Assembly: GCF_001687565.2 (NCBI RefSeq) | Contig: NZ_CP016534.2 | Location: 1,802,501-1,866,500 of the forward strand | DNA length: 64,000 nt | Origin: Planococcus antarcticus DSM 14505 | Lineage (GTDB): Bacteria; Bacillota; Bacilli; Bacillales_A; Planococcaceae | Direction: 5' to 3' | Shown: piece after piece, positions 1-8,661 of the stretch | Position numbering within the stretch: position 1 is the first letter of the stretch | Layout of the letters: every line of letters starts with the position of its first letter | Made by a program: the position numbers and the translations under genes | Notes under the pieces: model-generated | What the model was told of the DNA's origin: nothing | The model's database searches: none | What the model saw: the letters and a program-made list of their open reading frames with translations, nothing else

Positions 1-1
1 C

Positions 2-439
2 ATGCTAGAAAATGGAGGGGCGATCGTCAATAATGCCTCTATGTCTGGAAGTTTTGCTGACTTAAACCGTTCAGGTTATAACGCAGCAAAAGGCGGTATT
101 ATCAATTTCACAAAATCCCTCGCAATTGAATATGGGAGATCCAATATTCGGGCAAATTCCGTATCACCGGGAACCATTGAAACACCACTTATCGATCATT
201 TGGCTGGGTCAAAGGAAGAAGAAAGCGGAAAACAGTTTAGAGAGACAAATAGATGGCTGGCACCTTTAGGACGTCTTGGAGATCCTAAAGAAATTGCAAC
301 GACAGTTTTGTTTCTGGTTTCTGGCGACAGTTCTTATCTCACAGGACAAGATATTGTGGTAGACGGCGGTATTACAGCTTATACGTGGCCGGGCAAAATG
401 GTGATGGACGATAGTTGGAAAAAAACAACAGAAGACTAA
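2..439 (+). CDS. SDR-family oxidoreductase, C-terminal part (cut by window edge)
   Basis: This is the C-terminal 145 residues of a classical short-chain dehydrogenase/reductase; the NAD(P)-binding N-terminus lies left of the window, so the first ATG is probably internal. Visible are the catalytic serine region (NNASMSG), the YNAAKGG motif with the YxxxK Tyr-Lys pair, the SPGTIETPL stretch after strand beta-6 and the terminal VDGG signature. The family reduces or oxidises alcohol/carbonyl groups with NAD(P)H in the cytoplasm. The substrate cannot be told from this part. A strong hairpin terminator follows about 60 bases after the stop, so it ends its transcription unit. Confidence 0.88.
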   Translation: MLENGGAIVNNASMSGSFADLNRSGYNAAKGGIINFTKSLAIEYGRSNIRANSVSPGTIETPLIDHLAGSKEEESGKQFRETNRWLAPLGRLGDPKEIATTVLFLVSGDSSYLTGQDIVVDGGITAYTWPGKMVMDDSWKKTTED

Positions 440-495
440 TGGAAGTAAGTAAAGACTAGATGGTTTTATACGAGTCTGTTACTCATGCTTTTAGA

Positions 496-521
496 AAAAG
501 GCTGCCATCCGGCAGCCTTTT
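496..521 (+). terminator. Rho-independent terminator after the SDR gene
   Basis: An 11-base-pair stem (AAAAGGCTGCC paired with GGCAGCCTTTT) closes on a four-base loop ATCC and ends in a T tract. It lies about 60 bases past the SDR stop codon. Confidence 0.85.
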
Positions 522-719
522 CATTTTCCAATATATCATTAAGTCTATTAAAAATTTTCCGACTCCAAATGCATTCAGGACTTCCAAGACTTTTTTTATC
601 GACTCATTCTAACTGTTCAGCTTCTTAAATCAGCAAGTGTTGTCATACTCCTCACCCCTTCAAAAAATATATATTCCGTTTTGTCCGTTTTACGGAATCG
701 TAAAGTTATTTTTCCTTGC

Positions 720-1216
720 TATATAAGTTGAACGAATGATTCCGGGCTGTTAATGTTCTGCCAATCAGCTGCTAAGCGCTTGCGCTGAACGAACTCGGGC
801 CTGCCCGAGTGGATTTCTTTCCATGTCACTTGCGCTGCTCTCATAACAGTCTCCGCTGATTTGCTCCGTATCTTGATGACTTGTTACTCAAGGGTGCTTA
901 GAAGAAAGAGCGCAAGTCGGCGAAGGGCAAAGATGTGCTCCTGCATCGCTGCGCTAGCTTCGTCGCAAAGCCGTTGCCCGAACTCTCTTCGTTCAATGAC
1001 TTTCCTGCTGGAGCAGTGAAGCGACATCCTGGAGACCCCGCAGGAGCTTGCGACGAGGAGGCTGGGGCGAGGTCCTTGGCAACTGGCACCGCGACGTCCT
1101 ATCGCGCCAGTTGCATGATCCACATCCTGTGGGCCCAAAGCGTCCGTCTGGAGCGATTTCTTCGTTTCCCTACCTCGTTGAGTTGAAAAAGCTGTTTCTT
1201 TAATTCAACTTATATA
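720..1216. repeat. Dispersed noncoding repeat with 13-bp terminal inverted repeats (copy A)
   Basis: A roughly 500-bp GC-richer block with no credible gene is bounded by a perfect 13-bp inverted repeat: TATATAAGTTGAA at 720-732 and its reverse complement at 1204-1216. Its reverse complement matches the block at 19100 closely over the outer ~110 bases and again over a stretch around 850-915. Shorter, more diverged relatives occur near 36895, 40640 and 55052, sharing a core like GCTCCTGCATCGCT followed by CTTCGTCGCAAA. Overlapping open frames inside it (for example 884-1186 on both strands) look like chance products of the base composition. It behaves like a non-autonomous mobile element or an intergenic repeat family. 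Confidence 0.7.
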
Positions 1217-1480
1217 TAAAAAATTTGTCAGGTCTGGGTTTCTATGAACTTTTGCAAACCCATAAACGGCTGCATAACAAGGCTTATTTCGATAATGATC
1301 AGGAAAATAAATGAAGCAGTGATATTCGGTCCAATGCGGTTCTGAAAGAAGCTTAAAAATTTCGATACCTACTTCACCACCACGAAAAATCAGTTTCACT
1401 CGATAAGGCTTTTTCTCTCCTGATGAATAGATTGATTCTTGATCTTCTTGGAAATCTATATATACTTGGAAAACCAGCAT
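1205..1480 (-). CDS. Small hypothetical protein abutting the repeat
   Basis: The 91-residue frame has a natural-looking composition (aromatic and charged residues, for example FRGGEVGIEIF and EYHCFIYFPDH) but I recognise no family. Its last codons and stop lie inside the terminal inverted repeat of the neighbouring dispersed element, so the C-terminus may have been replaced by element insertion. No clear Shine-Dalgarno precedes the ATG. It may be a decayed gene rather than an active one. Confidence 0.35.
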   Translation of the reverse strand: MLVFQVYIDFQEDQESIYSSGEKKPYRVKLIFRGGEVGIEIFKLLSEPHWTEYHCFIYFPDHYRNKPCYAAVYGFAKVHRNPDLTNFLYIS

Positions 1481-1513
1481 TCTAAGCGCTTTAACCGCTT
1501 AACTAATCCAAAA

Positions 1514-1719
1514 GGGCTGTTATACTTTTTCTGTGTCTTGGCAGATATACCAGGAAGATATGATGATCCGAAAAAAAACAGCCTCTTGCTGCCATCACAT
1601 CCAGCGAATTGACCCGTTTAATGGGGAAGGAGAATGGGGGGGCCATTGAAATCAGTTTCTACATGATTAATCATGGTTGCGATTGCCCGAATTTTTTCTC
1701 GCGCAGAAGATATTCTTAG
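1514..1719 (+). pseudogene. Possible protein remnant of unknown family
   Basis: Two overlapping plus-strand frames read like one protein with a stop and frame change between them. The first contains DIPGRYDDPKKNSLLLPSHP, the second RLMGKENGGAIEISFYMINH. No start codon or ribosome binding site was found and I do not recognise the family. This is a weak call based on protein-like composition only. Confidence 0.25.
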
Positions 1720-1914
1720 TTGCAAAAAAATATTGGTGGAATTATCAGATCTATTTTATCATATACAAATAAGACGTGAACTACAAAAGCAGTATAATAA
1801 CAACTTGTACTGGCTAAAGAATTAACTTTATGCTTTTGAAAATTACCAGTTCTAAGATAAGGCGGGAAATAATGACGAATGGAATCGATTTTTATATTGC
1901 GCCGATTGTAAAAT

Positions 1915-2950
1915 TAAGCTAGACAACTGAAAAAGCCATTCGTGATACACTCTAAATGTATTTTCCGACCAAAGAAAAACAGAGGAGTGATCACGAATGA
2001 CCTACACCCATCTTACCACGGATGAATTGGTGATGATAGAATCCTACCACCGCCAACATATACCTGTGGCGATAATTGCAGAATGCCTGAACCGTTCCAG
2101 GCAGCCGATCTATAATGTCATCAACTTCCTGAAATCGGGCTATACAGCTCTCGATTTCTACAAACAATACAAGAAAAACAAACAACGCTGCGGCCGACGA
2201 AAACTGGTCTTGCCGAAGAAACAAGTTGTCTATATTCAAGACAAGGTGGCGCAGGGATGGACGCCTGATGTCATTGTCGGCCGTGCAGAAACGGTGATCG
2301 ATTGTTCCGCACGCACGCTCTATCGCATGTTCAAAAATCAGGTCTTTGATGTAGCCACACTGCCCATGAAAGGGAAACGAAAACCCAATGGGCACGAGGA
2401 ACGCCGCGGAAAGCAGGCGTTCAAACGACATATTTCCGAACGAGAAACCGACTATCCTTCTTTCCAAAAAGAGTTCGGACATATCGAAGGCGACACCATT
2501 GTGGGCGCCCGCCACAAAAGTGCGGTGATCACGCTGGTCGAACGGCTGACGAAAGTCATCATCGCCTTGAAGCCTGCGGGACGCAAGGCATGCGATATTG
2601 AAACTACGCTGAATCAGTGGTTTCAAGGGGTTCCCAGAAACCTGTTCAAATCCATCACGTTTGACTGTGGGAAAGAATTCTCCAATTGGAAACCGCTGTG
2701 CAACCAGCACGACGTCTCGATTTATTTTGCGGATCCCGGCACGCCTTCCCAGCGCGCCTTGAATGAAAACTCCAATGGGCTGCTTCGAAAAGACGGCTTG
2801 CCAAAGGAAATGGACTTCAACCAGGTGGATCAACCGTTCATTTCCACGGTGGCAGACAAGCGGAATAATATCCCTCGGAAGTCGCTGAATTACCGTACAC
2901 CCCTGGAGGCATTTTTGAGTCACCTGAATGGAATGGATTTGTCTAGCTTA
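1915..2950 (+). mobile_element. IS30-family insertion sequence
   Basis: One transposase gene is flanked by a 12-bp inverted repeat: TAAGCTAGACAA at 1915-1926 and its reverse complement at 2939-2950. The resulting length near 1.04 kb fits IS30-family elements. The transposase stop (2954-2956) falls a few bases outside this minimal repeat, so the true ends may extend slightly further. No target duplication could be assigned with confidence. The gene fragment beginning at the right edge suggests insertion into, or deletion next to, a coding sequence. Confidence 0.8.
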
Positions 2951-2956
2951 TATTGA
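1997..2956 (+). CDS. IS30-family transposase, apparently intact
   Basis: The 319-residue protein has the IS30 layout: an N-terminal helix-turn-helix region (residues about 5-50, LTTDELVMIESYH and NRSRQPIYNVINF) and a C-terminal DDE integrase-like core. Catalytic acidic residues are visible in GHIEGDTIVG, in FDCGKEF and at the glutamate of ALNENSNGLLR. It cuts and joins the element ends during transposition. The ATG follows a GGAGTG-type ribosome binding site. No stop or frameshift interrupts it, so the element may still be active. A long antisense frame over the same interval is a shadow. Confidence 0.93.
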   Translation: MTYTHLTTDELVMIESYHRQHIPVAIIAECLNRSRQPIYNVINFLKSGYTALDFYKQYKKNKQRCGRRKLVLPKKQVVYIQDKVAQGWTPDVIVGRAETVIDCSARTLYRMFKNQVFDVATLPMKGKRKPNGHEERRGKQAFKRHISERETDYPSFQKEFGHIEGDTIVGARHKSAVITLVERLTKVIIALKPAGRKACDIETTLNQWFQGVPRNLFKSITFDCGKEFSNWKPLCNQHDVSIYFADPGTPSQRALNENSNGLLRKDGLPKEMDFNQVDQPFISTVADKRNNIPRKSLNYRTPLEAFLSHLNGMDLSSLY

Positions 2957-3303
2957 CAAACGGAATTGTTAATAGACCCAAAGAAGCAGATAGCTCTGAA
3001 AAACATGCAAAGTTCAATGAAGAACTTCACAACTATCTGTTGAATCAGGAAGGCAATCCAGCGCAAAGATACGGCCTTCTATTAAACTTAGATCCGTATA
3101 GCGATCGTTTGTTTTCATCTAGAGACTTATATGAGTTGGTCATTATTTGTGAAAGACTACTGAATGAATATAGCCTAAACACCAATAAGCGATGGGAAGT
3201 AGATAAAATCATATGGGGCATAAATAAGTTTGCTGAAGATCTAAAAACGCTTTGCTTGGTTGCATTAGAGCAAAACAAAAAAGTGTTTGCAGCGGATGAT
3301 TGA
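2953..3303 (+). pseudogene. Hypothetical protein truncated at its 5' end by the IS30 element
   Basis: The open frame starts only through a TTG within the IS30 end and contains no ATG. The body of the protein (about residues 25-116, including SRDLYELVIICERLLNEYS and ALEQNKKVF) has the composition of a real small helical soluble protein. I infer that a gene lost its start and N-terminus to IS30 insertion. The family was not recognised; small proteins of this kind are often accessory or immunity-type genes, but nothing here proves that. Confidence 0.5.
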
Positions 3304-4072
3304 AAAAACTGCCACCTGTTTTGCAACGAAGTTGGTCTAATGTAACTAATAATTTTATTGCGTGTCTAGGTTTGAAGTGGAGGATGGGAAAGAAAATTAA
3401 GCCCAGAATATTATATGTAAGTAGTATGATTATTTTTATGTAGGTTGGTTGTTAACGAGAACATCAAGTGATCAAAAATAAAAAAACATTAGCAACTCCG
3501 TGGAAACAGAATCTATCTCGCTTTCTGAATGGGGTGGCAATCGAAAAGCTCATACATTCAATTTAAATTTGAGGAAGAGCCACTCTTTGACCAGATTAAT
3601 ATTTGGAATGCTAAGAACATAAAATTGTCTTCTTAAATATACGGTATAGAATATTGATAGTTTCAACTATTTGGAAAACGTTATAGTAACAAGAAACTGT
3701 ATATGGTGAACTAATGATTCTTATCTGTTGATCGACCATAAGATAGCAGTGAATTTTTAAGGTGCTTATTTTCATTAGATTAAATGAGCGTTGGCTCGTC
3801 CACGGACTAGGTGAACATAGGAGATATGCGGTCTTCTTGGCTCATAGCGGGAGTTAAGGAGTGACCGGGCAATCAAGGGTCCTTCTTGTATAAAAGGATG
3901 ATTCTTTAGTTCAATTTATACACCATTTTATTGTAATGAGGAACAAAATCATCAAATTCAACAAGTGAAAACTCTGAAAATCATATTACAAAAAAATGAA
4001 ACTTTAAATTTGTCGTTTCGTATATAAGAAAAGAAAGGTTCACATAAAATGGAAGTGAAGGAGGATTTGTAC
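3304..4072. other. AT-rich intergenic region with no recognised gene
   Basis: About 770 bases with frequent stops in all frames, no strong hairpin-plus-T-run and no recognisable protein fragment. The last ~15 bases carry the AAGGAGG ribosome binding site of the next gene. Confidence 0.6.
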
Positions 4073-4255
4073 ATGTTTACGGAATCAATTGGCATACTAG
4101 CTATCGTTACTAGTGTGATTTGGATTTTTATATCCAGAGAGCTCTCAAAGTTTTCAGACGTTAAGAATGGGCGTAAAATTGTCACTTTAATGACTGCCGG
4201 CACATTATTTACAGCTATACTCACCATCTCACTTTTTCAAAATCTTCTATTCTAA
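4073..4255 (+). CDS. Small two-helix membrane protein
   Basis: The 60-residue product has two predicted membrane segments (about residues 5-22 and 42-58) joined by a short basic loop (SRELSKFSDVKNGRK). The start is the ATG at 4073, placed 8 bases after a perfect AAGGAGG at 4058-4064; an in-frame ATG 24 bases upstream has no such site. It is unrecognised. It lies just upstream of a GNAT gene on the same strand, with which it could be co-transcribed. Confidence 0.6.
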   Translation: MFTESIGILAIVTSVIWIFISRELSKFSDVKNGRKIVTLMTAGTLFTAILTISLFQNLLF

Positions 4256-4286
4256 ATATATTAAGAAGAACCGGAGGTGTGCAAAC

Positions 4287-4748
4287 GTGGAAGAAAAAAT
4301 TGAGTTTAAACTCGCCACTATAGAAGATGTGGATAGTATAGTAAAAATGTTGGCTGATGACCTTCTTGGAAGCCAGCGAGAACGTTATGAGCAGCCACTT
4401 CCAGAAAGTTATCTTAAAGCATTTCAGGCTATTACAAATGATCCCAATAATGAATTGATAGTAGCTTGTATAGGCGCTGAAATTATCGGTGTCCAACAGA
4501 TTACATTTACGCCTTATCTGACGTATCAAGGTGGCTGGAGAGCTACGATCGAAGGCGTGAGAACATCTTCTTCCCTACGCGGAAAAGGCGTAGGAACCAA
4601 GCTCATTCAATGGGCGATCTGCCGGGCGAAAGAGCGGGGCTGCCACTTGGTTCAACTTACTACGGATAAAAAACGCGAAGATGCATTGCGCTTTTACGAG
4701 CAACTTGGTTTTACAGCATCTCATGAAGGTATGAAGCTAAAGCTTTAA
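4287..4748 (+). CDS. GNAT-family N-acetyltransferase
   Basis: The 153-residue protein has the GNAT fold signature: the acetyl-CoA pyrophosphate-binding loop SLRGKGVGTKL (about residues 96-106) and the C-terminal RFYEQLGF motif. It transfers an acetyl group from acetyl-CoA to an amine; the substrate is unknown. GTG is the likely start, 7 bases after CCGGAGGTG. An attenuator-like hairpin follows the gene. It is intact, unlike four other GNAT genes in this window. Confidence 0.88.
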   Translation: MEEKIEFKLATIEDVDSIVKMLADDLLGSQRERYEQPLPESYLKAFQAITNDPNNELIVACIGAEIIGVQQITFTPYLTYQGGWRATIEGVRTSSSLRGKGVGTKLIQWAICRAKERGCHLVQLTTDKKREDALRFYEQLGFTASHEGMKLKL

Positions 4749-4778
4749 TATTTACATAGTCCAAAAGCAAATAATGTT

Positions 4779-4832
4779 AAAAAGAGAAGGGAGAAAGGAA
4801 GCTATTCAGAAGCTTTTTTTCTCTCCCTTTTT
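4779..4832 (+). terminator. Long hairpin terminator after the GNAT gene
   Basis: A long, nearly perfect hairpin pairs AAAAAGAGAAGGGAGAAA-type sequence with TTTCTCTCCCTTTTT, the inner arms being GAAGCT and AGAAGCTT. Both flanks are A- or T-rich, so it could work in either direction. Confidence 0.75.
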
Positions 4833-4997
4833 GTATAAATGTGCATACTATGAAAGGTCACTTAATAAAGCAATTCTCGTCAAACTAAAATTTAAAGAAA
4901 TAACATGGAAAATATAGGGGATTAAAATTTCGAATATCTCCCTTTATAAAGAATTGAGAAAGATGATCCATATATCGAATAGAGAGCAGGCAAACGA

Positions 4998-6083
4998 ATG
5001 AATAAAGCAAAACTAGTAGATGCATTGAAGCATGCCGACGTTCAAGAACCGGTATTTCTTGGAGAAGGAGCTTGGCATTACGCTTGGCAAGTCAAGAAAG
5101 ACGGCGGTGAATTCGTACTGCGTATTCCAAAGGAAGAAGCTTATGGAAAATCTATCCCCTTTAACGAAGCCATGTTGAAAGCAGACTATGGCGGAACAAA
5201 ACTGTATTACCAGTCTGTCAATAAAGCGGTGGTAGGTGCTACACCTGAGTTTTATGAATTTCATGTTTCGCCGGAACTCATCTACACGCTGGAAACCTTC
5301 GCTGGAAAACAAATCGATTTACATAAGATGACTGAAAAAACAGCTTTTCAAACAGGACAGGAAGTAGGAATGATTCACAGAAAAACAGAAGAGATTTCAC
5401 ACGAACTTGAAGGATTTGGAAACCTTGCCTGGACGCAGGAAAAAGGATTGCATGGTACGTTTGAAAGGGATGCGAATGAATTTCTTGAAGAAGAAAGCGA
5501 AGAGCATATAGCAGATTACAGAGTCTTAGGGTCGGCCCGCTCGGAGTTCAAGGACCCACTCGTCAGCAGAGCCATTCAATTGGCTGCAGACCTTAGAAAT
5601 CGGCAATTCACGAAGCCGCTCTTGGTGAATCAAGATGTTTCACCCGAGAACATTCTACTCGATGGCGGCCGCATACGTTTAATCGATCCATATCCAAGCA
5701 TTTATTATTCAAGAGGGATGGCCGGCAATTTTATGAACCTTTATGAGACGTACTTTATCACTCTGGCAGATACAGAACGCTATAGCAAACATCGATTTTC
5801 AGAGAGCGCTGACCAGTTGAAAAGTATGGCTGAAGGATTTCTAGCTGGATACAGTGCTGGAGATTCGAAAGTAGCTAACGAAGTCAGAGGGGAACAATTA
5901 CTGCAGTTGCTTGAAACGGCATTCAGCCATTTTTGCTTGTTATCAGAAGAGATATCTGAAGAAACGAGAATTCAGTATGGCAATAAAGCAGAGATAGAAG
6001 AGCGGCTTTTAGTGCTTGCTGAAGAGTTAAAAGCATTGGCTGCTTCTCAAATTGCTGGGCTAGAGAGTACAGTTAGTGGATAA
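4998..6083 (+). CDS. Aminoglycoside phosphotransferase-like (APH/choline kinase fold) kinase
   Basis: The 361-residue protein has the protein-kinase-like fold of APH enzymes: an ATP-binding N-lobe (LGEGAWHYAW; lysine or arginine in FVLRIPK), a catalytic loop NQDVSPENILLD (residues about 213-224) and a metal-binding IRLIDPYPS segment. The loop has Asn where most APH enzymes have His before the invariant Asp. It phosphorylates a small hydroxylated substrate with ATP; resistance function is not shown. A GNAT gene follows 26 bases later, suggesting co-transcription. Confidence 0.75.
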   Translation: MNKAKLVDALKHADVQEPVFLGEGAWHYAWQVKKDGGEFVLRIPKEEAYGKSIPFNEAMLKADYGGTKLYYQSVNKAVVGATPEFYEFHVSPELIYTLETFAGKQIDLHKMTEKTAFQTGQEVGMIHRKTEEISHELEGFGNLAWTQEKGLHGTFERDANEFLEEESEEHIADYRVLGSARSEFKDPLVSRAIQLAADLRNRQFTKPLLVNQDVSPENILLDGGRIRLIDPYPSIYYSRGMAGNFMNLYETYFITLADTERYSKHRFSESADQLKSMAEGFLAGYSAGDSKVANEVRGEQLLQLLETAFSHFCLLSEEISEETRIQYGNKAEIEERLLVLAEELKALAASQIAGLESTVSG

Positions 6084-6109
6084 AATTTTATACGGGCAAG
6101 GTGAATAAA

Positions 6110-6580
6110 ATGAATTTGATTAACGTTTCAGAGGAAATGCAAATATATCAGATTACACAGCCATTTGAAGAGGAAGCTAGAGATGTGATCTTAAAAGGAT
6201 TAGAAGAGCGCTTTGGCTTTATCGATTCCAGGTACAATCCGGATTTGAAGAGCATTATCGAGAGCTTCAGCCGACAAGGTGCTGTGTTTTTAATTGGGAT
6301 CTATGTGGGTCAAGTAATTTGCACTGGCGCTGTTTCCTTTGAAGCTTCGGGCGTAGGAAGAATTGAAAGAATGTCTGTTTTAAAGGAACACAGAAGGTCT
6401 GGAGTCGCAAAACGGATGATCAATAGTTTGGAGGCATGGTCGAAAGAAAATGGGTATCAACAATTAGTTTTAGAAACAAATAACGGCTGGCAAAGCGCAA
6501 TTGATTTATACAAGAACAGAGGATACAACTTATTTTTGAATGATGGGGAATGCAGCTACTTTATTAAGGAATTGGTTTGA
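6110..6580 (+). CDS. GNAT-family N-acetyltransferase
   Basis: The 156-residue protein contains the acetyl-CoA loop EHRRSGVAKRM, preceded by the MSVL strand, and the C-terminal DLYKNRGY motif typical of GNATs. The ATG at 6110 is preferred because AAGGTG lies 6 bases upstream; a GTG at 6101 is part of that site. The gene is 26 bases downstream of the APH-like kinase, so the pair may act together on one small molecule, but the substrate cannot be inferred. Confidence 0.85.
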   Translation: MNLINVSEEMQIYQITQPFEEEARDVILKGLEERFGFIDSRYNPDLKSIIESFSRQGAVFLIGIYVGQVICTGAVSFEASGVGRIERMSVLKEHRRSGVAKRMINSLEAWSKENGYQQLVLETNNGWQSAIDLYKNRGYNLFLNDGECSYFIKELV

Positions 6581-6647
6581 GTTTATTGCATTTATTAATT
6601 TGAAACCGAGAAAAAGTTGTTAAAAATTTTTGAGGAGGAAGATTGCT

Positions 6648-6867
6648 ATGACATTAAACGATTTTCTGAATAAGCTGGAAGAAAAAAATCTACTACAAAT
6701 TAGATGAAGTAAGAAAGGAAGCCACCACGGTAGAAATAACTGTACCCGGTCAGAAATGGGAAATAGAATTTATGGATGATACAGTCGTAATCGAGAAGTT
6801 CATTTCAGATGGGGATATCTACGGCGAAGAAGAGTTAGAAAATTTGTTAGAAAACTTTGCTGATTGA
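6648..6867 (+). pseudogene. Small immunity-like protein gene with a frameshift in an A7 run
   Basis: A GAGGAGG site and ATG open a frame that stops after 19 codons. Removing one A from the A7 run at 6682-6688 restores a 72-residue protein whose body reads VEITVPGQKWEIEFMDD and IEKFISDGDIYGEEELE up to a TGA at 6865. I recall similar small acidic proteins as widespread uncharacterised genes in Bacilli, often near polymorphic-toxin immunity genes; this is family memory, not proof. Either a real frameshift or a homopolymer sequencing error explains the break. Confidence 0.65.
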
Positions 6868-6922
6868 CTATAAAAATCCAGAAATTTCTATATAGAGTAA
6901 ATTAAAAATTGGGGGTTAGACG

Positions 6923-7777
6923 ATGGACTTGATGGAAGGGCAGGACGAAGCGGAACTCGATTTGAGTTTTCTCCCGCCGACATTGAAAAAGTTAAAGGAG
7001 TTTGCTGATTTACTAGATAAGAAAGGAGAGCCATTTGATGGAAATTTCGGTTTAGGATGGACTGACATCAGGATGGCTTACCATCAAACACCGCTTGATG
7101 TGCTGCCATTCATGACTACAGGTGTAGATGGAATTCATGTTGGCCTATTGACTGATTTTGGGAAGATCACAGATTTGGAACAAGCCTTTGTTGTCTGTGT
7201 ATCTCCGATGGAGGATCCAGAAAATGCTGTGAAACTGCTGGCACGCAAGCCGAAAGAGTTTATTGACTATCTTACTAGCGACACCGACACCGACCTACTG
7301 TTGCTATACAATGGACCGATGATTGAGTCGAAGGATCAGTGTCAGCGCTTCCTAAAGGAGGCAGAGGAGGATTCCGAAGCAAATTCTAAGCGAAATGAGA
7401 TGGAATTAAAACTAAGAAATTTCATGGATTGCAAAGAAATTGTTGATGTTTATGACTACGTACAGACTACAGTAACTGTTAAACGAAATGCACAAATGGT
7501 ATTGCCTACTTTAGATTGTCTTGGAGTTGCCATTTTTGGTAAGACAAGCGGAGAGCAATGCAGTACTTCGTTAGAAAGGACAGAAAACATGACTTTCACA
7601 GAAATTTGCACGTATTTTGAGCAGGCTTCTGATGAAAGTAAACTGGTATTCATACGCGATGCTCAGTTTACTGGAGTAATTTTCGAGGACTCAGAACTTA
7701 AAGCTTTTCTCGTAAAAGAACTTGAAAAGATGGGATGCAGCAAGGAAGCAGAGCGTTTGAAAAGTTATGATTGGTAA
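6923..7777 (+). CDS. Hypothetical protein resembling SMI1/KNR4-type immunity proteins
   Basis: The 284-residue acidic, cytoplasmic protein has an N-terminal region (LPPTLKKLKEFADLL) and a central TGVDGIHVGLLTDFGKI segment that resembles SMI1/KNR4-like or related uncharacterised proteins. The C-terminal half (from about residue 150) is helical and unrecognised. It follows the broken immunity-like gene by 55 bases on the same strand. No toxin gene is visible nearby, so an orphan immunity role is speculation. GGGGGTT precedes the ATG. Confidence 0.55.
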   Translation: MDLMEGQDEAELDLSFLPPTLKKLKEFADLLDKKGEPFDGNFGLGWTDIRMAYHQTPLDVLPFMTTGVDGIHVGLLTDFGKITDLEQAFVVCVSPMEDPENAVKLLARKPKEFIDYLTSDTDTDLLLLYNGPMIESKDQCQRFLKEAEEDSEANSKRNEMELKLRNFMDCKEIVDVYDYVQTTVTVKRNAQMVLPTLDCLGVAIFGKTSGEQCSTSLERTENMTFTEICTYFEQASDESKLVFIRDAQFTGVIFEDSELKAFLVKELEKMGCSKEAERLKSYDW

Positions 7778-7835
7778 CTAGGTGTTTAAATGCTAAAGCT
7801 TTGAGCAATGTTCACTTTAAAAGGAGGCATCTAAA

Positions 7836-8591
7836 ATGTCTGAACAACAAAAATGCGTAGCGATTGTAACCGGTGTTGGCAATCCAAAAGGAATTGGGGC
7901 AGCCGTCTGCCGCAAGCTGGCTACACGAGGTGTTGATATATTTTTTACTCACTGGGAATCGAGCTCTGATTTCCCTGACAAGTTTAAATTAGAAATTATC
8001 GATATGGGTGTGCAGTGTGAGTTTATAGAAGTAGATTTGTCTAAAAAGGGTGCTTATAAAACTGTGTTTTCTGAAGTGTCGGAAAAACTTGGACCACCTA
8101 ACATATTGATCAACAATGCGGCCTACTCAACCGATTCAAATTATATGGAGCTTACGGAAAAACTATTGGATGACCATTACTACGAGAATGTCAGGACTAC
8201 TAGTCTACTTTGCACAGAATTTGCTCGGCAATTCCAAAAAAGTGACAGCAAGTACGGCAGAATTATCAACTTAACTTCTGGACAAAGCTTGGGACCAATG
8301 CCTGGGGAATTAGCCTACGCAGCAACTAAAGGGGCAATTTCAGCCTTTACCGTTTCGCTATCTTCAGAGCTCGCCGAATTGGGCATTACAGTCAATGCAG
8401 TTAATCCAGGTCCGACCGATACGACTTGGATGACAGATGACATTCGGCTACATCTGCTTCCCAAGTTTAAGGCAGGAAGAATCGGGAAAGCTGAAGATGC
8501 GGCAAACATTATAGCCTTTTTGGCCAGCGAAGAAGCAGGATGGATCACCGGACAGATTATCAATTCAGAGGGTGGCTTTCTTAGGGGGTAG
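7836..8591 (+). CDS. SDR-family oxidoreductase (FabG-like)
   Basis: The 251-residue protein is a full-length classical SDR: a glycine-rich cofactor loop TGVGNPKGIG (residues 12-21), NNAAYS, a catalytic serine in NLTSGQS, the Tyr-Lys pair in AYAATKGA and the PGPTDT stretch. It should use NAD(P)H on a carbonyl substrate. The gene starts after a strong AAAGGAGG site. Its substrate is unknown and its neighbours give no pathway. Confidence 0.88.
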   Translation: MSEQQKCVAIVTGVGNPKGIGAAVCRKLATRGVDIFFTHWESSSDFPDKFKLEIIDMGVQCEFIEVDLSKKGAYKTVFSEVSEKLGPPNILINNAAYSTDSNYMELTEKLLDDHYYENVRTTSLLCTEFARQFQKSDSKYGRIINLTSGQSLGPMPGELAYAATKGAISAFTVSLSSELAELGITVNAVNPGPTDTTWMTDDIRLHLLPKFKAGRIGKAEDAANIIAFLASEEAGWITGQIINSEGGFLRG

Positions 8592-8661
8592 ATAAAGTAA
8601 GTATGTCGAAACAACACAGTAATAGCAGCCTTTTATTGCTAACCATCTGAAGAGGGAAGTT

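Noticed and set aside
884..1186. Overlapping small frames on both strands inside the repeat.
   Set aside because: They lack ribosome binding sites, are not kept open in the other repeat copies and have compositions expected from the GC-rich repeat.
1991..2923. A 310-codon open frame on the minus strand across the IS30 transposase.
   Set aside because: It is antisense to a transposase with all catalytic residues, has no family features and reflects codon structure of the true gene.
3790..3890. A GC-richer stretch that might be a structured RNA.
   Set aside because: I could find no convincing stem set, tRNA arms or T run; conservation would be needed to support it.
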